Assembly (NCBI RefSeq): GCF_900107395.1
Contig: NZ_FNPW01000007.1
Coordinates: 186,001-250,000 of the forward strand
DNA: 64,000 nt
From: Pseudomonas sp. NFIX28
GTDB taxonomy: Bacteria > Pseudomonadota > Gammaproteobacteria > Pseudomonadales > Pseudomonadaceae
Direction: 5' to 3'
This document shows, one piece after another, positions 26,575-38,353 of the stretch. The translations under genes and the position numbers were made by a program. Position 1 is the first letter of the stretch. Each line of letters opens with the position of its first letter. The notes below the pieces were generated by a model. That model had not been told where the DNA came from. It saw nothing but the letters and a program-made list of their open reading frames with translations, and did not search any database.

Positions 26575-29500
26575 TCAGGCGTCCACCATCGCCATCGCCT
26601 CCTCGACATCCACGGCTACCAGGCGCGAACAGCCAGGCTCGTGCATCGTCACGCCCATCAATTGATCGGCCATTTCCATGGCGATCTTGTTGTGGGTGAT
26701 ATAGATGAACTGCACCGTCTGCGACATCTCTTTAACCAGCCTTGCGTAGCGTCCAACGTTAGCGTCATCCAGCGGTGCGTCAACTTCGTCGAGCATGCAG
26801 AACGGCGCCGGATTCAACTTGAAGATGGCAAATACCAGCGCCAGGGCGGTCAATGCTTTCTCACCGCCGGACAACAAATGAATGGTGCTGTTCTTCTTCC
26901 CTGGAGGACGCGCCATGATCGTTACCCCTGTATCGAGTAGATCTTCGCCCGTCAGTTCCAAATAAGCGCTGCCGCCACCGAAAACTTTTGGAAAGAGTGC
27001 CTGTAAACCGCCGTTAATCTGATCAAAGGTATCCTTGAAGCGATTACGGGTTTCCTTGTCGATCTTGCGAATCACGTTTTCCAGGGTTTCCAGGGCCTCC
27101 ACCAGGTCGGCATCCTGGGCATCCAGATAACGTTTGCGCTCGGACTGCTGTTGGTACTCATCGATGGCCGCGAGGTTGATCGCCCCCAGGCGCTGGATGC
27201 GTGCGGCAATTCGCTCGAGTTCTTCCTCGGCCTCTTTCTCGCTGGCCTGTTCGGTCAGGGTGGCGAGCACACCCTGCAAGTCGTAGCCGTCTTCCAGCAA
27301 TTGATCCTGCAAGGTCTTGCGGCGCACGCTCAATGCCTGCCATTCCATGCGCTGCTGTTCGAGCTGGCCACGGATCAAGTGCGATTGCTGCTCGGCCTGG
27401 GTCCGACGTTTTTCCGCGTCGCGCAATTCGCGGTCGGCGTCCTCCATGGCGATCTGCGCGCTCTTGAGCTCGACGTCGACGGTCATGCGTTTTTCCAGCA
27501 ATTCCTCGAGCTTCAGGCGCAGCTCTTCCAGTGGCGCGGCACCCTCCTCCAGGTTCAGGCTGAGCTGCTCGCGCTTCTCCGTCAGGCGCTCCGATTGCTG
27601 CTCGAGGCGCTCCAGGGCCTGGCGGGTCGAGTCGTGCTGGGCCTTGAGCGACCCCAGGCGTACCGCCAACTGATGAGCATGATCCTTGTGCTGGCGCGCC
27701 TCCTGGCGCACCCGGTCCAGGCGCTCGCGCAAACTGTCGCGCTGGGCCAGCAGCAACTCGCGCTGCTCGGTGTCCAGGGCCATGCTGTCGAGGGCTTCTT
27801 GCAGTTGCAGCCGAGCTTCGCCGATTTGCTCATGTTCCAAGGCGCGTTGCTCGCCCAGCTCCGCCACTTCTTCATCCAGGCGCGTGCGGCGCAGGGCCAG
27901 TTGTTCGGCCTTGGCCTTGCCGGCGGAAAGCTTGGCTTTCAATTCACCTTGCTGACGGGCTTCGTCTTGCAGCAGGCGCCGCAGGTTTTCGCGACCATTT
28001 TCCTGCTGGCGCTGTTGCGCACGCAGGTTCTGCAAACGGGTTTCCAGGTCTTCCACGCTGGCTTCGCGCTCGTCGCGCTCCAGGCTCAGCTGTTCGATTT
28101 CCTGGTTGCGCGCGAGCATGCCGCTTTCCGCTTCGCTGGCCCGGCGTACCCGCAGAAAATGCCGGCCGACCCAGAACCCGTCGCGGCTGATCAGGCTCTC
28201 GCCGGCCGCCAATTGGCCACGCAACGCCAGGGCCTGTTCAAGGCTTTCCACTGGCTTGACCTGGCCCAGCCAGGGCGCCAGATCGACCTGGGCATCGACT
28301 TTGTCCAGCAGGCTGCCGGGTATCCGCGCGCCCTCGCCCGCCAGCTGGAGCAGGCGCAGGTCGCCCTGCTCGAAGCCGGCCAGGTCGAAACCGGCAAAAT
28401 CGTCGACCAGTACCGCCTGCAGGTCGGCGCCGAGCACGGTTTCCACCGCCAGCTCCCAACCTGCCTCGACCTTCAAGCCTTCGGCCAGGCGCGGACGATC
28501 GGCCAGTTGCTGCTCCTGCAGCCATTGCGCCGCGCCGGTCCCCGGGTTCAGCGCCGCCTGCTGCAAGGCTTCCAACGAAGCCAGGCGACCGTTGAGACGC
28601 TGCAATTCGCCCTGGGCCTGCTGCTGGGCCTGGGTCGCCTGATGCAGCTCCTGACGCAGCTGCTCCAGGCGCTCGACCTGGCCGTCTTCGCTGGCCTGCA
28701 AATCTTCCAGGGTCGCCTCGCTGGCCGCGAGCTGTTCGTTGAGCTCGAGGATCGCCGCGTCTTCTGGATCGGCGGCCAACAAGGCGCGCTCTTCCACCAG
28801 GCGTCGCTGGCGCTCGCCCAGACGCTCCATGCTGCCCTCTAGCTGCTGGATGCGCGATTGCTGCACCTCGGCCTGGCGCCGCGGCTCGGCGGACTTGAGG
28901 TTGAAACTGTCCCACTGCTCCTGCCAGCCGTGCATGGTGGTTTCGGCTTCTTCCAGGGCCGCGGCCGCTTCTTCGGCCGCGGCGCTGGTGACTTCCTGCT
29001 CGGGCTCGAGCATTTCCAGCTCTTCGCCCAAGGTGGCCAGCAAGGTGCGGTCGTGGCCCAGGTGAGATTCGGTTTCCAGGCGCGCGCGCTCGGCCTCGCG
29101 CAAATCATCCTGGAGTTGGCGCAAACGCTGCTGGCCGTGCTGGATGCTCTGCTCGACCCGGGCAATATCGCCGCCGACCGAATAGAAGCGCCCCTGCACC
29201 AGATTGAAGCGTTCGGACAGCTCATGGTGACCGTCACGCAGGCGCTCGATGGCGGCATCGGCATTGCGTTGCTCCGCCACCAGCGCTTCGAAACTGACTT
29301 CCTGGTTACCGATGATCGACTCGCGCTGCCCGACCTGCTCGTTCAACGCCTGCCAACGCAGCGCCGATAACTGGGCCTTGAGCTGACGCTCCTCGCCTTT
29401 GTATTCCTGATACTTCTCGGCAGCCTGGGCCTGGCGGTGCAGGCGTTCGAGCTGGCGCTCCAGCTCTTCGCGCAGGTCGGTCAGGCGCGCCAGGTTTTCG

Positions 29501-30063
29501 TGGGTACGGCGGATGCGGTTTTCGGTTTCCCGGCGGCGCTCCTTGTACTTGGAAATCCCGGCGGCTTCTTCGATGAAGTTGCGCAGGTCTTCCGGCTTGG
29601 CCTCGATCAGCTTGGAGATCATGCCCTGCTCGATGATCGAGTAGCTGCGCGGCCCCAGGCCGGTACCGAGGAAGATGTCGGTAATGTCGCGACGGCGGCA
29701 CTTGGCGCCGTTAAGGAAATAGCTGTTCTGGCTGTCGCGGGTGACCTTGCGGCGGATGGAAATTTCCGCGTAGGCCGCGTACTCGCCGACCAGGGTGCCG
29801 TCGGAGTTGTCGAAGACCAGCTCGATGCTGGCCTGGCTTACCGGCTTGCGGCTGGTGGAGCCGTTGAAGATGACGTCGGTCATCGACTCGCCGCGCAGGT
29901 TCTTGGCCGAGCTTTCGCCCATCACCCAGCGCACGGCGTCGATGATGTTCGACTTGCCGCAGCCATTGGGCCCGACCACCGCCGCCATGTTACTGGGGAA
30001 GTTCACCGTGGTCGGGTCGACGAAGGATTTGAACCCCGCCAGCTTGATGCACTTGAGCCGCAC
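26575..30063 (-). CDS. smc: Chromosome segregation ATPase SMC
   Basis: A 1162-residue SMC protein that organises and segregates the chromosome with ScpA and ScpB. The N-terminal Walker A GPNGCGKS is at 31-38. Two long coiled coils flank a hinge around residues 500-650. The C-terminal ABC signature LLSGGEKALTALAL and Walker B CMLDEVDAPLD complete the head. The frame is open 13 codons further upstream, but a GTG at 30063 gives the usual N-terminus RLKCIKLAGFKSF. It begins 2 bp after the stop of the GntR gene, so the two are probably cotranscribed. Confidence 0.96.
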   Translation of the reverse strand: MRLKCIKLAGFKSFVDPTTVNFPSNMAAVVGPNGCGKSNIIDAVRWVMGESSAKNLRGESMTDVIFNGSTSRKPVSQASIELVFDNSDGTLVGEYAAYAEISIRRKVTRDSQNSYFLNGAKCRRRDITDIFLGTGLGPRSYSIIEQGMISKLIEAKPEDLRNFIEEAAGISKYKERRRETENRIRRTHENLARLTDLREELERQLERLHRQAQAAEKYQEYKGEERQLKAQLSALRWQALNEQVGQRESIIGNQEVSFEALVAEQRNADAAIERLRDGHHELSERFNLVQGRFYSVGGDIARVEQSIQHGQQRLRQLQDDLREAERARLETESHLGHDRTLLATLGEELEMLEPEQEVTSAAAEEAAAALEEAETTMHGWQEQWDSFNLKSAEPRRQAEVQQSRIQQLEGSMERLGERQRRLVEERALLAADPEDAAILELNEQLAASEATLEDLQASEDGQVERLEQLRQELHQATQAQQQAQGELQRLNGRLASLEALQQAALNPGTGAAQWLQEQQLADRPRLAEGLKVEAGWELAVETVLGADLQAVLVDDFAGFDLAGFEQGDLRLLQLAGEGARIPGSLLDKVDAQVDLAPWLGQVKPVESLEQALALRGQLAAGESLISRDGFWVGRHFLRVRRASEAESGMLARNQEIEQLSLERDEREASVEDLETRLQNLRAQQRQQENGRENLRRLLQDEARQQGELKAKLSAGKAKAEQLALRRTRLDEEVAELGEQRALEHEQIGEARLQLQEALDSMALDTEQRELLLAQRDSLRERLDRVRQEARQHKDHAHQLAVRLGSLKAQHDSTRQALERLEQQSERLTEKREQLSLNLEEGAAPLEELRLKLEELLEKRMTVDVELKSAQIAMEDADRELRDAEKRRTQAEQQSHLIRGQLEQQRMEWQALSVRRKTLQDQLLEDGYDLQGVLATLTEQASEKEAEEELERIAARIQRLGAINLAAIDEYQQQSERKRYLDAQDADLVEALETLENVIRKIDKETRNRFKDTFDQINGGLQALFPKVFGGGSAYLELTGEDLLDTGVTIMARPPGKKNSTIHLLSGGEKALTALALVFAIFKLNPAPFCMLDEVDAPLDDANVGRYARLVKEMSQTVQFIYITHNKIAMEMADQLMGVTMHEPGCSRLVAVDVEEAMAMVDA

Positions 30064-30065
30064 GC

Positions 30066-30725
30066 TCAGGCAACCGTCAAGGCGGCGACCACCAGATCGC
30101 AACTGCGCCGGGCATAGGCCGTCAGCACCAGGCGGATCGTCGGTAGGTCACGGGCCAGCACGGCGGCCAGCAGTTGCTCGAACAGGTCGAGGAATTCGCT
30201 CATTTCCGCCTTGCGCTGCTCCAGGGCCAGGAAATAGGCACGGCTCATCGCCGGCTGCAGGTTCTCGACGGTTTCCTGCAGGTACGGGTTGTCGGCGAAC
30301 GGATAGGCGGCGCGCATCACGTTGAAGCTGTCTTCGACGAAGCTGCGGATGTCCTGGCGCTCGTAGGCGGCGATCAGCCGTTGCTGGATCTGCAGGAACG
30401 GCGCCATGTCGGCTTGCAGTTCCCAGCCGTTGGCCACCGAATTGCCCAGCAGGATGTACAGCTCGCTCATCAGCGTGCACAGGCTCTGCACCTTGTGCGG
30501 GGTGAGCTCGGTCACATGGGCGCCACGACGCGGCAGGATCGCGATCAGGTGACGGCGCTCGAGGATCAGCAGGGCCTCGCGGACCGAACCGCGGCTGACG
30601 TTGAGGGCCAGCGTGACCTTCTGTTCCTGAATGCGCTCCCCAGGCTTGAGCTCGCCGCGAATGATGCGTTCGGCGAGGTGGTGAGCGATTTGCTCGGCGA
30701 GGCTGTCCGGCGCCTTGAACGTCAT
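30066..30725 (-). CDS. GntR-family (FCD) regulator, candidate regulator of xanthine dehydrogenase
   Basis: A 219-residue regulator with an N-terminal winged helix (ERIIRGELKPGERIQEQKV, VSRGSVREALLILERR) and a helical FCD effector domain. It is divergent from xdhA with 268 bp between, which makes it the probable regulator of purine oxidation genes. That is inference from position. Downstream, smc begins 2 bp after its stop, an unusual coupling of a catabolic regulator to a chromosome-segregation gene. The interval upstream contains AAGTCAGA twice (30906 and 30929). Confidence 0.9.
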   Translation of the reverse strand: MTFKAPDSLAEQIAHHLAERIIRGELKPGERIQEQKVTLALNVSRGSVREALLILERRHLIAILPRRGAHVTELTPHKVQSLCTLMSELYILLGNSVANGWELQADMAPFLQIQQRLIAAYERQDIRSFVEDSFNVMRAAYPFADNPYLQETVENLQPAMSRAYFLALEQRKAEMSEFLDLFEQLLAAVLARDLPTIRLVLTAYARRSCDLVVAALTVA

Positions 30726-30993
30726 GGTTTTCCTTCAAACTGATCGATCTGTACAAGCGGCGCAGTGTAGCGCAATTGCTACCCCATCGCGGAGTGCCCA
30801 AGGGCCTGAATTTGGCACGGAATAAGCAAAAAGCACGGTGACCCGGGAGGGTCAATACTGTTTGAAAGCGCGTGTTGATCGGCAAAAAGCAATTTCCTGA
30901 CCCTTAAGTCAGAAAATCGTTGACCGAAAAGTCAGACATGACTAAATTCGGCCCAAGTCGGTTAACAACAATAATGAGTCTGCGAGGCCTTCC
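30726..30993 (+). promoter_or_regulatory. Divergent control region between gntR and xdhA
   Basis: AAGTCAGA occurs at 30906-30913 and 30929-30936, 23 bp apart (about two helical turns), which suggests a pair of activator or repressor sites on the xdhA side. A dyad-like CTTGTACAGATCGATCAG lies by the gntR start on the minus strand. Confidence 0.4.
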
Positions 30994-32440
<1,447 letters not shown>

Positions 32441-32448
<8 letters not shown>

Positions 32449-34840
32449 TCATCACAAAGTCGAGAAGACTCAAGCCGAACTGAGCGCCCTGTTTCAACAG
32501 GACCTGACCACCGGCGTCGGGCGCAGCGTCAAGCACGACAGCGCCGCCAAGCATGTGTCCGGCGAAGCGGTGTACATCGATGACCGGCTGGAATTCCCCA
32601 ACCAGCTGCATGTGTATGCGCGCCTCTCGGACCGTGCCCACGCCAAGATCCTCAGCATCGACACCACCCCCTGCTACGCCTTCGACGGTGTGCGCATCGT
32701 CATCACCCACAAGGATATTCCGGGGCTGAAGGACATCGGCCCGCTGCTGCCCGGCGACCCGCTGCTGGCCATCGACGACGTGCAGTTCGTCGGCCAGCCG
32801 GTGCTGGCCGTGGCCGCCCGCGACCTGGACACCGCGCGCAAGGCGGCCATGGCGGCGATCATCGAATACCAGGACCTGGAACCGGTGCTGGACGTGGTCG
32901 AAGCCCTGCGCAAACGCCACTTCGTCCTCGACAGCCACACCCATCAGCGCGGCGACTCGGCCAAGGCCCTGGCCAGTGCCGAGCATCGCCTGCAGGGCAC
33001 GCTGCACATCGGCGGCCAGGAACACTTCTACCTGGAAACGCAGATTTCCTCGGTGATGCCCACCGAAGACGGCGGCATGATCGTCTACTGCTCGACCCAG
33101 AACCCCACCGAAGTGCAGAAACTGGTGGCCGAGGTGCTGGACGTGTCGATGAACAAGATCGTGGTCGACATGCGCCGCATGGGCGGTGGTTTCGGCGGCA
33201 AGGAGACCCAGGCCGCCAGCCCAGCGTGCCTGTGCGCCGTGATCGCGCACCTCACCGGCCAGCCGACCAAGATGCGCCTGCCGCGGGTCGAAGACATGCT
33301 GATGACCGGCAAGCGCCACCCCTTCTATATCGAGTACGACGTCGGTTTCGACAGCAGCGGTCGCCTGCACGGCATCCAATTGGAGCTGGCCGGCAACTGC
33401 GGTTGCTCGCCGGACCTGTCGGCCTCGATCGTCGACCGGGCGATGTTCCACGCCGACAACTCCTATTACTTGGGCGATGCCACCATCAACGGCCATCGCT
33501 GCAAGACCAACACCGCGTCGAACACCGCCTACCGTGGTTTCGGCGGCCCGCAAGGCATGGTCGCCATCGAGGAAGTGATGGACGCCATCGCCCGCCATCT
33601 GGCCCTCGACCCGCTGGCGGTGCGCAAGGCCAACTATTACGGCAAGACCGAACGCAACGTCACCCATTACTACCAGACCGTCGAGCACAACATGCTCGAG
33701 GAAATGACCGCCGAACTGGAAGCCAGCAGCCAGTACGCCGAGCGCCGCGAGGCGATCCGTCGCTACAACGCAAACAGCCCGATCCTGAAAAAGGGCCTGG
33801 CGCTGACACCGGTGAAATTCGGTATTTCCTTCACCGCCAGCTTCCTCAACCAGGCCGGTGCGCTGGTGCACGTCTACACCGACGGCAGCATCCACCTCAA
33901 CCACGGCGGCACGGAAATGGGCCAGGGCCTGAACACCAAGGTGGCGCAGGTGGTGGCCGAGGTATTCCAGGTGGAAATCGACCGGGTGCAGATCACCGCG
34001 ACCAACACCGACAAGGTGCCCAATACCTCGCCGACCGCGGCCTCCAGCGGCGCTGACCTGAACGGCAAGGCCGCGCAGAATGCCGCCGAAACCATCAAGA
34101 AGCGCTTGGTCGAATTCGCCGCCCGGCAGTACAAGGTCAGCGAGGAAGATGTGGAATTCCACAACGGCCATGTGCGCGTCCGCGACCAGATCCTGAGCTT
34201 CGAGGAGCTGATCCAGCAGGCCTATTTCGCCCAGGTCTCGCTGTCCAGCACCGGCTTCTACAAGACTCCGAAAATCTATTACGACCGTGCCCAGGCCCGT
34301 GGCCGGCCGTTCTACTACTTCGCCTACGGCGCCGCTTGTGCCGAGGTGATAGTCGATACCCTGACCGGCGAGTACAAGATGCTGCGCACCGACATCCTGC
34401 ATGACGTCGGCGCCTCGCTGAACCCGGCCATCGACATCGGCCAGGTGGAAGGCGGCTTTATCCAGGGCATGGGCTGGCTGACCATGGAAGAGCTGGTGTG
34501 GAACGCCAAGGGCAGGCTGATGACAAACGGCCCCGCCAGTTACAAGATTCCAGCCGTTGCCGACATGCCTTTGGATTTGCGCGTGAAACTGGTGGAAAAC
34601 CGCAAGAACCCGGAAGACACGGTGTTCCACTCCAAGGCCGTGGGCGAACCGCCGTTCATGCTCGGCATCGCCGCCTGGTGCGCGATCAAGGACGCCGTGG
34701 CCAGCCTCGGCGATTACCGGCACCAGCCGAAGATCGACGCCCCGGCCACGCCGGAACGGGTGTTGTGGGGCTGCGAGCAGATGCGCCAGTTGAAGGTGAA
34801 GAAGGCCGTCGAGGCCGAGTCTGAACTGGCCCCGCTCTAG
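32441..34840 (+). CDS. xdhB: Xanthine dehydrogenase large (molybdopterin) subunit XdhB
   Basis: A 799-residue catalytic subunit carrying the molybdenum cofactor. Recognisable motifs are GGGFGGKETQA near residue 248, AYRGFGGPQGM near 365, and NHGGTEMGQGLNTKVAQV near 488. The C-terminal segment VGEPPFMLG holds the glutamate expected to act as general base. It completes the heterodimer with XdhA, whose gene overlaps by 8 bp. XdhC, which inserts the sulfurated cofactor, follows after a REP pair. Confidence 0.96.
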
Positions 34841-34854
34841 ATCGAGGTGCGCCG

Positions 34855-34928
34855 CATCGCGGGCAAGCCTCGCTCCTACAGGTTGTGCGCCATTCGCGCG
34901 TCCGTAGGAGCGAGGCTTGCCCGCGATG
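34855..34928. repeat. REP pair between xdhB and xdhC
   Basis: CATCGCGGGCAAGCCTCGCT faces a perfect inverted copy ending TTGCCCGCGATG. A long transcript-stabilising or -ending stem inside the xdh operon is expected. Confidence 0.9.
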
Positions 34929-34965
34929 ACGGCCGAACAGACAACAGCGAATGCTGAGGTGAAAC

Positions 34966-35808
34966 ATGTACAACTGGATCAGCGCCCTCGCCGACCTGCA
35001 AACCCGCGGCGAACCCTGCGTGCTGGTGACCATCATCGAAGAGCTGGGGTCGACGCCACGCAACGCCGGCTCGAAAATGGTCATCAGCGCCAGCCAGAGT
35101 TTCGACACCATTGGCGGCGGGCACCTGGAATACAAGGCCATGCAGATCGCCCGCGAGATGCTCGCCAGCGGCAAGCAGGACACCCACCTGGAGCGCTTCA
35201 GCCTCGGCGCCAGCCTCGGCCAGTGCTGCGGCGGGGTGACGGTGTTGCTGTTCGAACCCATGGGCCAGGTCCAGGCGCAGATCGCGGTCTTTGGCGCCGG
35301 CCATGTCGGCCGTGCGCTGGTGCCGCTGCTGGCCAGCCTGCCGTGCAAAGTGCGCTGGATCGACTCGCGGGAACAGGAATTCCCCGAACAGATCCCCCAT
35401 GGCGTGCGCAAGATCGTCAGCGAAGAGCCGGTCGATGAAATCGATGACCTGCCCCCTGGCAGCTACTGCATCGTCATGACCCACAATCACCAGCTCGACC
35501 TGGAGCTAACCGCCGCGCTTCTCAAGCGCAACGACTTCGCCTACTTCGGCCTGATCGGCTCGAAGACCAAGCGGGTAAAATTCGAACACCGCCTGCGCGA
35601 ACGCGGTTTCGACAGCGGCGTGCTGCAACGCATGCGCTGCCCGATGGGGCTGGGTGAAGTCAAAGGCAAGCTGCCGGTGGAAATCGCCATTTCCATCGCC
35701 GGCGAAATCATCGCCACCTATAACGCCAATTTCGGCCAGCACAGCGCCCGCGCCGAACCCATTGCCAAACTGCTGCCGGCTTCGCGCCGCAGCCATGCCT
35801 CCCATTAA
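34966..35808 (+). CDS. xdhC: Xanthine dehydrogenase accessory protein XdhC
   Basis: A 280-residue chaperone that binds molybdenum cofactor, promotes its sulfuration and delivers it to XdhB. The N-terminal XdhC/CoxI domain has LVTIIEELGSTPRNAGSKM and IGGGHLEY, and the C-terminal Rossmann-like domain starts at IAVFGAGHVGRALV. It lies 125 bp behind xdhB, with a REP pair between, and 24 bp before the guanine deaminase gene. It is therefore part of the purine operon. Confidence 0.95.
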   Translation: MYNWISALADLQTRGEPCVLVTIIEELGSTPRNAGSKMVISASQSFDTIGGGHLEYKAMQIAREMLASGKQDTHLERFSLGASLGQCCGGVTVLLFEPMGQVQAQIAVFGAGHVGRALVPLLASLPCKVRWIDSREQEFPEQIPHGVRKIVSEEPVDEIDDLPPGSYCIVMTHNHQLDLELTAALLKRNDFAYFGLIGSKTKRVKFEHRLRERGFDSGVLQRMRCPMGLGEVKGKLPVEIAISIAGEIIATYNANFGQHSARAEPIAKLLPASRRSHASH

Positions 35809-35832
35809 AAAGCCACGAACCGAGACTGCCTC

Positions 35833-37137
35833 ATGCCTCTGACTCGCAAAGCCTACCGTGCCGCCATCCTGCACAGCATCGCCGACCCCGCCGAGGTCGG
35901 CATCGAAGCCTCCTACGAGTACTTCGAGGATGGCTTGCTGGTGGTCGACAACGGCCAGATCAGCGCCCTCGGCCACGCCAGCGAACTACTCGCCAGCCTG
36001 CCCGCCGATATCGAGATCACTCACTACCAGGATGCGCTGATCACCCCCGGCTTCATCGACACCCATATCCACCTGCCGCAGACCGGCATGATCGGTGCCT
36101 ATGGCGAGCAACTGCTGGACTGGCTCAACACCTACACCTTCCCCTGCGAAAGCCAGTTCGCCGACGCGACCCATGCCGAGCAAGTGGCGGAGATTTTCAT
36201 CAAGGAACTGCTGCGCAACGGCACCACCACCGCCCTGGTGTTCGGCAGCGTGCACCCGCAATCGGTGGATGCCTTTTTCGAAGCGGCGCAGAAGCTCGAC
36301 CTGCGGATGATCGCCGGCAAGGTGATGATGGACCGCAACGCCCCGGACTACCTGACCGACACCGCCGAATCCAGCTACCTGGAAAGCAAGGCGCTGATCG
36401 AGCGCTGGCACGGCAAGGGTCGCCTGCACTACGCGGTGACACCACGCTTCGCGCCGACCAGCACCCCGGAACAACTGACCCTCGCCGGGCAATTGCTCGG
36501 TGAATACCCCGACCTGTACATGCAGACCCACATCAGCGAAAACCTGCAGGAAATCGAGTGGGTCAAGGAGCTGTTCCCGGAGCGCAAGGGCTACCTGGAC
36601 GTGTATGACCACTATCAATTGCTGGGCGAGCGCTCGGTGTTCGCCCACGGCGTGCACCTGTGCGACGACGAATGCGCACGCCTGGCGCAGACCGGTTCGG
36701 CCGTGGCCTTCTGCCCGACTTCGAACCTGTTCCTCGGCAGCGGCCTGTTCAACCTGCCGATGGCCGAGAAGCACAAGCTGAATGTCGGCCTGGGCACCGA
36801 CGTTGGCGGCGGCACCAGCTTCTCGCTGCTGCAGACGCTGAACGAAGCCTACAAGGTCATGCAGCTGCAGGGCGCGCGCCTGAGCCCGCTCAAGTCGCTG
36901 TACCTGGCCACCCTCGGCGGCGCTCGCGCACTGCGCCTGGAAGAGCGGATCGGCACCCTGCAACCGGGCACCGACGCCGACTTCCTGGTGCTCGACTACA
37001 ACGCCACGCCGCTGCTGAGCTATCGCTTGAAACAGTCCAAGAGCATCGCCGAAACGCTGTTCGTGCTGATGACCCTGGGCGACGACCGCACCGTGGCGCA
37101 GACCTATGCCGCGGGCAACCTGGTGCACCAGCGCTAG
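35833..37137 (+). CDS. guaD: Guanine deaminase GuaD
   Basis: A 434-residue amidohydrolase that converts guanine to xanthine and ammonia, feeding XdhAB. The metal-binding GFIDTHIHLPQ (His78 and His80) is followed by FAHGVHLCDDE and the GTDVGGGTSFS segment with the catalytic Asp. Length matches bacterial GuaD. It is the last gene of the xdhABC-guaD unit; a bidirectional terminator follows within 16 bp. Together these genes let the cell use purines as a nitrogen source. Confidence 0.94.
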   Translation: MPLTRKAYRAAILHSIADPAEVGIEASYEYFEDGLLVVDNGQISALGHASELLASLPADIEITHYQDALITPGFIDTHIHLPQTGMIGAYGEQLLDWLNTYTFPCESQFADATHAEQVAEIFIKELLRNGTTTALVFGSVHPQSVDAFFEAAQKLDLRMIAGKVMMDRNAPDYLTDTAESSYLESKALIERWHGKGRLHYAVTPRFAPTSTPEQLTLAGQLLGEYPDLYMQTHISENLQEIEWVKELFPERKGYLDVYDHYQLLGERSVFAHGVHLCDDECARLAQTGSAVAFCPTSNLFLGSGLFNLPMAEKHKLNVGLGTDVGGGTSFSLLQTLNEAYKVMQLQGARLSPLKSLYLATLGGARALRLEERIGTLQPGTDADFLVLDYNATPLLSYRLKQSKSIAETLFVLMTLGDDRTVAQTYAAGNLVHQR

Positions 37138-37152
37138 GTTGTTCCAGGCATA

Positions 37153-37192
37153 AAAAAATCCCCCGTGATCGTTGGATTCCGGGGGATTTTTT
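37153..37192. terminator. Bidirectional intrinsic terminator after guaD
   Basis: AAAAAATCCCCCG and CGGGGGATTTTTT form a perfect 13-bp stem with a 14-nt loop between the convergent guaD and GntR genes. Confidence 0.95.
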
Positions 37193-37208
37193 GTGCCTTT
37201 CAGGCCGT

Positions 37209-37273
37209 CATCGCGGGCAAGCCTCGCTCCTACGGATTACAACGTTCGCGTAGGAGCGAGGCTTGCCCGCGAA
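37209..37273. repeat. REP pair between guaD and the second GntR gene
   Basis: CATCGCGGGCAAGCCTCGCT faces CGTAGGAGCGAGGCTTGCCC. It is the same family as 34855-34928 and 50684-50735. Confidence 0.9.
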
Positions 37274-37290
37274 GGGCCCGCTGCAATGCC

Positions 37291-38055
37291 TCAGAGCTTG
37301 GCGGGAGAGCGGCCCGGCTTCTTGGTTTGCAGCAGGTGCGAGAACACCGCGTGCAGGTCGTCCGAAGCGCTTTCCTCGTCGAGGTTGAGCTTGCTGTCGA
37401 TGTGATCCATGTGATGCATCATCAGGTTCACCGCCAGTTCCGCGTCACGGGCTTCGATGGCGTCGATCAATTGGGTGTGCTCGTCGTAGGAACAATGCGA
37501 GCGGTTGCCGCTTTCGTACTGGGCGATGATCAGTGATGTCTGCGACACCAGGCTGCGCTGGAAGCTGATCAGCGGTGCATTCTTCGCCGCTTCGGCAAGC
37601 TTCAGGTGGAACTCGCCAGACAGGCGGATACCGGCGCCGCGGTCGCCGCGCGAGAAGCTGTCGCGCTCTTCGTTGACCATCTGCCGCAGCTCGGAAAGCT
37701 GCTCGGCCGTGGCGTGCTGCACCGCCAGTTCGGTAATCGCCCGCTCCACCAGGCGGCGCGCCATGAACACCTGGCGGGCTTCCTCGACACTCGGACTGGC
37801 CACCACCGCGCCGCGATTGGGCCGCAGCAGCACCACACCCTCATGGGCCAGGCGCGACAGGGCGCGACGAATAATGGTACGGCTGACCCCGAAAATTTCC
37901 CCCAGCGCCTCTTCGCTCAATTTGGTGCCGGGCGCCAGGCGCTGTTCGAGGATGGCCTCGAAGATATGCGCGTAGACAATATCGTCCTGGGTCCCGCTGC
38001 GACCGGCCTTGCCGGCTCGCGGTTGTTTCTTGAGGGGTTGCAACTGTTCGTTCAT
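37291..38055 (-). CDS. GntR-family (FCD) transcriptional regulator
   Basis: A 254-residue regulator. The winged helix is DIVYAHIFEAILEQRLAPG, then SRTIIRRALSRLAHEGVV, and the FCD effector domain carries metal-binding histidines (EFHLKLAEAAKN, YDEHTQLIDAIEARD, MMHHMDHI). The open frame reaches 38157, but the ATG giving MNEQLQPLKK is preferred, since the conserved domain starts soon after. It is divergent from the BenE-type permease gene, its likely target, and convergent with guaD. A role in purine or related nitrogen-compound uptake is inferred from the neighbourhood. Confidence 0.9.
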   Translation of the reverse strand: MNEQLQPLKKQPRAGKAGRSGTQDDIVYAHIFEAILEQRLAPGTKLSEEALGEIFGVSRTIIRRALSRLAHEGVVLLRPNRGAVVASPSVEEARQVFMARRLVERAITELAVQHATAEQLSELRQMVNEERDSFSRGDRGAGIRLSGEFHLKLAEAAKNAPLISFQRSLVSQTSLIIAQYESGNRSHCSYDEHTQLIDAIEARDAELAVNLMMHHMDHIDSKLNLDEESASDDLHAVFSHLLQTKKPGRSPAKL

Positions 38056-38353
38056 GGGCACTCGAGTCGGGAGAACTGCGGCGAATAGACCGTGACTGTA
38101 ATACGGCACAGTGGGTCGCTGACAAGTATCGCGTAAAAACAATGGCACATTGTACACAACCCACGGGGTGCATTCGCAATAACTGTATGGCCAGCAGGCT
38201 TTCGCCGCGACTGTACGGCCATTTGCCGCCCTGGCTGTATTGCAATGAATGGTTACTTTTACGTTTAGGCTTGGGCCCTGCTTTCGTCAGCCAATGCCCC
38301 TGCGCCGGGCTTTGAGGTGACAGATGTCTTCATCAGAAAAGGAATAGCGCTCC

